NCBI GenBank assembly: GCA_014359685.1
Contig: JACIYY010000179.1
Span: 1 to 9,211, forward strand
Origin: Porphyrobacter sp.
Lineage (GTDB): Bacteria > Pseudomonadota > Alphaproteobacteria > Sphingomonadales > Sphingomonadaceae
Direction: 5' to 3'
Length of the DNA stretch: 9,211 bases
Shown: in pieces, positions 6,490-9,211 of the stretch
Layout: each line of letters opens with the position of its first letter
How positions within the stretch are numbered: position 1 is the first letter of the stretch
Translations under genes and position numbers: made by a program
The notes under the pieces: model-generated
Database searches by the model: none
The model's input: the letters and a program-made list of their open reading frames with translations, nothing else
Told to the model about the DNA's origin: nothing

Positions 6490-7496
6490 TCACCCCGCCC
6501 TCCGGCCCCACCCTGCTGGGCATCGATGTGGTGCTTGCCGGCACCGTTCTGGCGGGAATCGCCGCGGCGGCGATGGTGCTGGCGATCTACGCGGCGGTGA
6601 CGGTGCGCGATCCGATGGCCCGGCGGGTGAGGAGCTTGGCCGCCCGGCGGGAGGAGCTGAAGGCCGGTCTGCTCGCGCGGCCCAACGCCAGGCGGCACAG
6701 CCTTCTGCGCCGGACCCGGACCACCGACCGGATCCGCGAGGCGCTGGCCAGCATGAAGGTCCTGCAGGACAGCCAGATCAGCGCCATCCAGCAGAAGCTG
6801 GCCCATGCCGGCTATCGCAACAAGGAGCTCGCAGTGACCGTGATCCTGGCGCGCATGGTGCTGCCGATCGTGCTGGGCCTCACCGCCGTGGTGCTGGTCT
6901 ACGGGATCGAGATCTACCCCGAATGGGGGGCGTTCAAACGCTTCCTCGCCTTTGCCGCGGCGATCCTGGCCGGCTACAAGGGGCCGGAGCTCTACCTCAG
7001 CAACAAGGCCGGCAAGCGGACCCAAGCGATCCGCAAGGGCCTGCCCGATGCGGTGGACCTGCTGGTGATCTGCGCCGAGGCGGGGCTGACGGTGGACGCC
7101 GCCTTCAACCGCGTCGCGCGCGAGCTGGGCCGCGCCTATCCCGAGCTGGGCGACGAATTCGCCCTGACCGCGATCGAGCTGTCGTTCCTGACCGAGCGGC
7201 GGCAGGCATTCGAAAACCTCGCCTACCGCGTCGATCTGGATGCCGTGCGCGGGGTAGTGACGACGATGGTCCAGACCGAACGCTACGGGACGCCGCTCGC
7301 CTCGGCGCTGCGAGTGCTGGCCGCCGAATTCCGCAACCAGCGGATGATGCGCGCGGAAGAAAAGGCCGCCCGGCTGCCGGCGATCATGACCGTGCCGCTG
7401 ATCCTGTTCATCCTGCCGGTGCTGTTCGTGGTCATCCTCGGCCCGGCGGCCTGCTCCATCGCCGACAACTTGGTCGGCGATCCCGGCGCGGGCTGA
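6486..7496 (+). CDS. tadC: TadC, type II secretion F-family inner-membrane platform protein
   Basis: A 336-residue paralogue and partner of TadB. It has an N-terminal helix (about 12-39), a basic cytoplasmic linker (about 42-110), hydrophobic segments at about 119-141 and 149-163, a T2SF core (about 182-295, beginning RKGLPDAVDLLVICAEAGLT) and a final helix (about 298-325). The ERYGTPLASALRVLA segment and the R-M-M-R-A-E-E-K-A motif near 287-295 are characteristic of TadC. TadB and TadC together form the inner-membrane platform. The ATG at 6486 follows AAGGG at 6472-6476 with a 9-base spacer. It is the last gene of the operon: an intrinsic terminator begins about 24 bases after the stop. In many Tad loci tadD and minor-pilin genes follow; none is present here. 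Confidence 0.92.
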   Translation: MITPPSGPTLLGIDVVLAGTVLAGIAAAAMVLAIYAAVTVRDPMARRVRSLAARREELKAGLLARPNARRHSLLRRTRTTDRIREALASMKVLQDSQISAIQQKLAHAGYRNKELAVTVILARMVLPIVLGLTAVVLVYGIEIYPEWGAFKRFLAFAAAILAGYKGPELYLSNKAGKRTQAIRKGLPDAVDLLVICAEAGLTVDAAFNRVARELGRAYPELGDEFALTAIELSFLTERRQAFENLAYRVDLDAVRGVVTTMVQTERYGTPLASALRVLAAEFRNQRMMRAEEKAARLPAIMTVPLILFILPVLFVVILGPAACSIADNLVGDPGAG

Positions 7497-7519
7497 CGAC
7501 GAAGCGATGTCCAGGGACG

Positions 7520-7562
7520 CGGGGCAGGGAGTCGGTTACGCCCTGCCCCGGCTTTTCTTTTT
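7520..7562 (+). terminator. Intrinsic terminator of the tad operon
   Basis: A perfect 10-base-pair GC-rich stem pairs CGGGGCAGGG (7520-7529) with CCCTGCCCCG (7541-7550) around an 11-base loop, followed by the T-rich run GCTTTTCTTTTT (7551-7562). It sits 23 bases after the tadC stop on the plus strand, the classic Rho-independent layout. Confidence 0.92.
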
Positions 7563-7601
7563 CGACCGATTCAGCACGTGTTTCCGCGCGCCATCTTCAT
7601 T

Positions 7602-7625
7602 GTGCGGCCGCAGCGGCCACCGCAC
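7602..7625. repeat. Short inverted repeat GTGCGG / CCGCAC
   Basis: GTGCGG at 7602-7607 pairs with CCGCAC at 7620-7625, with a small internal CCG/CGG pair. No T-run follows on either strand, so it is not a clear terminator. It lies inside the putative transposase remnant. Confidence 0.35.
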
Positions 7626-7659
7626 GTCAGCATGTGCATGATGCCCGAGATCATCAAGG

Positions 7660-7680
7660 ACCTCCTGCGTCGGCGGAGGT
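7660..7680. repeat. Short inverted repeat ACCTCC / GGAGGT
   Basis: ACCTCC (7660-7665) and GGAGGT (7675-7680) form a six-pair stem with a nine-base loop, followed on the plus strand by the pyrimidine run TCTCTC. It could be a weak second terminator for the tad operon, or a coincidence within the remnant. A further imperfect hairpin lies at 7726-7749, just past the sua5 end, without a T-run. Confidence 0.3.
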
Positions 7681-7765
7681 TCTCTCAATCAATGTGCAAA
7701 CCGATTCTCCAGGCGATGATCGGGTTTGGCCCCGCGCGGCGGGTGGCAATCCAGCCGCAGCGGCC

Positions 7766-8719
7766 CTATCCCGCCGCCGCGCGGCGCAGCCGGTCGTTGA
7801 TCGCCGCGCCCTCGCCCGCCGCGGGGACCGGGGCGACGGCGATGCGCGGCTGCGGCGATGCCGCCGCGCGGTGCAGGCAGGCATAGAGCCGCGCCGCCGC
7901 CTCGGCCGGATCGCCGCTGGCCGACAAGGTGGTATCGCCGGGGATGGCGCCAAAGCCGATCATGTATTCGCCCGGCAGCGGGGCGCTCGCCTCCAGTCGC
8001 AGCGGCTTGCCCGGCGAATAATGGCGCGCCAGCTGGCCCGGCGCCTCGATCCGCGCGGCGCCTTCCTCCACCGACAGAGGCGTCGCCGGGCCCAGTTCCC
8101 CGGCCAGCGCCGCCTCCACGATCGGGCCGGGGCGCAGCAGCTGCCAGCCCTGCGGCCGCAGCGCGACGATGGTCGATTCCATCCCCCGCTGACACGCCCC
8201 GCCATCGAGGATCGCCGCAGGGCCCGCCCCCAGCGAGGCGGCGACGTGACCGGCCTGGGTTGGACTCAACGCACCGCTGCGATTGGCCGATGGCGCGGCC
8301 AGCGGCAGGCCCAGCCGATCGAGCACCGCCGCGATCACCGGATGCGAAGGCTGGCGCAAGGCGACGGTCGCCAGGCCGGCGGTCACCGCCGGAGCCAGCA
8401 CTGCGCCCGGCCGGATCGGCAGCACCAGCGTCAGCGGACCGGGCCAGAAGCGCGCCGCCAGCCGTTCGGCCCGCGTATCGACCTCGGCCAGATCGCGCGC
8501 CATCGCCAGCGAGGCAACATGGACGATCAGCGGGTTGAAGCCGGGCCGGCCCTTGGCGCGATAGATCGCCGCCACCGCCGCCGGGCTGTCGGCGCGGGCG
8601 GCGAGACCATAGACCGTCTCGGTCGGGAGCGCGACCAGCTCGCCTGCGCTGAGCAGCGCCACCGCGCGCGCGATGCCGTGCTCGTCCCCGCTCAGCCGCT
8701 CGCATCGCTTGTCGCTCAT
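7766..8719 (-). CDS. tsaC: L-threonylcarbamoyladenylate synthase (Sua5/TsaC, long form)
   Basis: A 317-residue cytoplasmic enzyme that makes threonylcarbamoyl-AMP from threonine, bicarbonate and ATP, the first step of the universal t6A37 tRNA modification. The N-terminal YrdC/TsaC domain (about 12-200) shows LPTETVYGLA (31-40), the KGR motif with K56 and R58, PLIVHV, FWPGPLTLVL (91-100), S144-A-N146 in APSANRSG, and ESTIV (181-185). The linker contains ARHYSPGKPL (about 231-240), and a smaller C-terminal Sua5 domain completes the long form, as opposed to the shorter TsaC/YrdC type. The start is ATG (CAT at 8717-8719 on plus) with no Shine-Dalgarno sequence but a -10-like TATAGG ending eight bases before it, suggesting leaderless or near-leaderless mRNA. 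It is convergent with tadC and divergent from the DUF815-like gene. Confidence 0.95.
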   Translation of the reverse strand: MSDKRCERLSGDEHGIARAVALLSAGELVALPTETVYGLAARADSPAAVAAIYRAKGRPGFNPLIVHVASLAMARDLAEVDTRAERLAARFWPGPLTLVLPIRPGAVLAPAVTAGLATVALRQPSHPVIAAVLDRLGLPLAAPSANRSGALSPTQAGHVAASLGAGPAAILDGGACQRGMESTIVALRPQGWQLLRPGPIVEAALAGELGPATPLSVEEGAARIEAPGQLARHYSPGKPLRLEASAPLPGEYMIGFGAIPGDTTLSASGDPAEAAARLYACLHRAAASPQPRIAVAPVPAAGEGAAINDRLRRAAAG

Positions 8720-8727
8720 CGCCGGAC

Positions 8728-8735
8728 CCTATAGG
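8728..8735. promoter_or_regulatory. Palindromic -10-like element CCTATAGG shared by sua5 and the divergent ATPase gene
   Basis: CCTATAGG is a perfect eight-base palindrome in the 26-base gap between the two divergent starts, so TATAGG is read as a -10 box on both strands. On the minus strand it ends eight bases before the sua5 ATG; on the plus strand ten bases before the ATG at 8746. Transcription starting about seven bases downstream would leave leaders of only a few bases. A weak -35-like TTGTCG at 8709-8714 serves the plus direction at a short 15-base spacing; no good -35 is seen on the minus strand. Inferred from sequence only. Confidence 0.5.
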
Positions 8736-8745
8736 CGGGGCGGCG

Positions 8746-9211
8746 ATGGAACGCCACGACGCCGACCCCGCCCGGCCGATCCTGGCCCGGATCGCCGCCG
8801 CGCTGGAGCGGCTTGCGCCGCCCCCGCCGCCCGCGCCCGACTGGCTCGCCCACCCGGCCTATGTCTGGACCGGCGCCGCCACCCGCGCGGTGCCCCGCAT
8901 CGATGCTCCGCCGCTCGCGCTGCTGCGCGGGATCGAGGCGCAGAAGCAGGCGGTGACCACCAATGTGCTGCACCATGCGCGCGGCCATGCGGCGCATGAC
9001 ATGCTGCTGTGGGGCGCGCGCGGCATGGGCAAGTCGGCGCTGCTGCGCGCGGCCGTGGCGGCGGCGCAGGACGAGGAACCCGGACGCCTGGCGCTGGTGC
9101 AGGTCGGCAGCGATGCGGTGCCGCGAATCGCCGATGAACTGGGCAGGCAGCGCAGGCAACAGCGCTACTCCATCGAGGAGCTGGAGCAGGAACACGTGAT
9201 CATGCGCAACG
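8746..9211 (+). CDS. DUF815-like AAA ATPase (partial, C-terminus outside window)
   Basis: The first 155 codons lie in the window. After a Pro-rich N-terminal stretch (25-31) comes HPAYVWTGAATRA, then LLRGIEAQKQAV (59-70), HDMLLWGARGMGKSALLRA with the Walker A box G90-S97, and LALVQVGSDAVPRIA. This order matches the DUF815 family of predicted ATPases common in alphaproteobacteria; their cellular role is not established. From memory, these proteins place Walker B (a hydrophobic strand ending in DD) about 50 residues after Walker A. Here that position (about 130-155) instead holds an Arg/Gln/Glu-rich segment, RQRRQQRYSIEELEQEH, so either Walker B is displaced downstream or the sequence changes identity there. 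There is no clear Shine-Dalgarno sequence; it probably uses the shared palindromic promoter. Confidence 0.75.
   Translation, partial: MERHDADPARPILARIAAALERLAPPPPPAPDWLAHPAYVWTGAATRAVPRIDAPPLALLRGIEAQKQAVTTNVLHHARGHAAHDMLLWGARGMGKSALLRAAVAAAQDEEPGRLALVQVGSDAVPRIADELGRQRRQQRYSIEELEQEHVIMRN

Larger units (their letters stand above)
7571..7684 (-). pseudogene. Decayed fragment resembling an IS5-family transposase N-terminal domain
   Basis: On the minus strand a 37-codon open stretch bounded by stops (7685-7687 upstream, 7571-7573 at its end) reads RRRRRSLMISGIMHMLTCGG and then RCGRT. The part ISGIxHxLxxGGR corresponds to the DUF4096 region of IS5-family transposases, remembered as VISGIVHVLKxGGRW. 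After this, similarity is lost, and no DDE catalytic domain, terminal inverted repeats or target duplication is visible. The gap between the convergent tadC and sua5 genes is a plausible landing place for an element that later decayed, and the base composition here is less GC-rich than the flanking genes. The match is short and made by eye, so a chance match is possible. Confidence 0.4.

Noticed and set aside
5412..7025. A long minus-strand open frame (537 codons) antisense to tadB and tadC.
   Set aside because: The translation is rich in His, Arg, Gln and Pro with no recognisable domain, typical of an antisense shadow, while the plus-strand proteins are clear TadB and TadC.
7578..7886. A plus-strand frame starting GTG at 7578 with a fairly natural-looking segment (MPEIIKDLLRRRR).
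   Set aside because: It runs into the antisense of the sua5 C-terminus, has no Shine-Dalgarno sequence, and the natural look is better explained by the minus-strand transposase-like remnant.
6923..8734. A 603-codon plus-strand frame running across tadC, the terminator and the antisense of sua5.
   Set aside because: It is out of frame with tadC, crosses an intrinsic terminator and is antisense to a well-supported sua5.
1..9211. CRISPR arrays, tRNA or rRNA genes, riboswitches, complete insertion sequences.
   Set aside because: No regularly spaced direct repeats, tRNA cloverleaf, rRNA segments or terminal inverted repeats around an intact transposase were seen on reading both strands.

Overview
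The window is GC-rich, tightly packed DNA that looks like an alphaproteobacterial chromosome, most likely a sphingomonad (Sphingomonadales/Erythrobacteraceae-like). This rests on the style of the Tad/Cpa pilus proteins, a Tad cluster next to a Sua5-type threonylcarbamoyl-AMP synthase and a DUF815-type ATPase, and strong G/C third-position bias. The assignment is by recognition, not by database comparison.

Layout. Positions 1-230 hold the N-terminal part of an alpha/beta hydrolase (lysophospholipase-like) on the minus strand, cut by the window edge. From 347 to 7496 there is a plus-strand Tad (tight adherence, Flp pilus) operon: cpaA (prepilin peptidase), cpaB (RcpC-like), cpaC (outer-membrane secretin), cpaD (lipoprotein), cpaE (TadZ-like ATPase with a receiver-like domain), tadB and tadC (inner-membrane platform). 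A strong intrinsic terminator at about 7520-7562 closes it. A 203-base gap before the next gene carries small hairpins and what looks like a decayed fragment of an IS5-family transposase. From 8719 back to 7766 on the minus strand lies a full-length Sua5/TsaC gene. It is divergent from a DUF815-like AAA ATPase that starts at 8746 and runs off the right edge; only 26 bases separate them, with a palindromic -10-like element in the centre.

How the genes work together. CpaA would cleave the prepilin, CpaB/CpaC/CpaD would build the periplasmic and outer-membrane conduit, CpaE would place the machine in the cell, and TadB/TadC would form the membrane platform driven by the CpaF (TadA) ATPase. The most striking feature is that cpaF, normally between cpaE and tadB, is absent: only 31 bases separate those genes, occupied by a 12-codon mini-ORF that starts on the cpaE stop and ends on the tadB start. 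Neither a pilin gene nor tadD/E/F/G is present, so this operon cannot make a pilus alone; the motor and pilin must be encoded elsewhere, or the system is decayed or repurposed.

Other points of interest are a CtrA half-site-like TTAACCAT between cpaA and cpaB, a CpaE receiver domain that keeps most phosphorylation residues, the symmetric promoter between sua5 and the ATPase gene, and an unexpected sequence in the DUF815 protein where Walker B should be.
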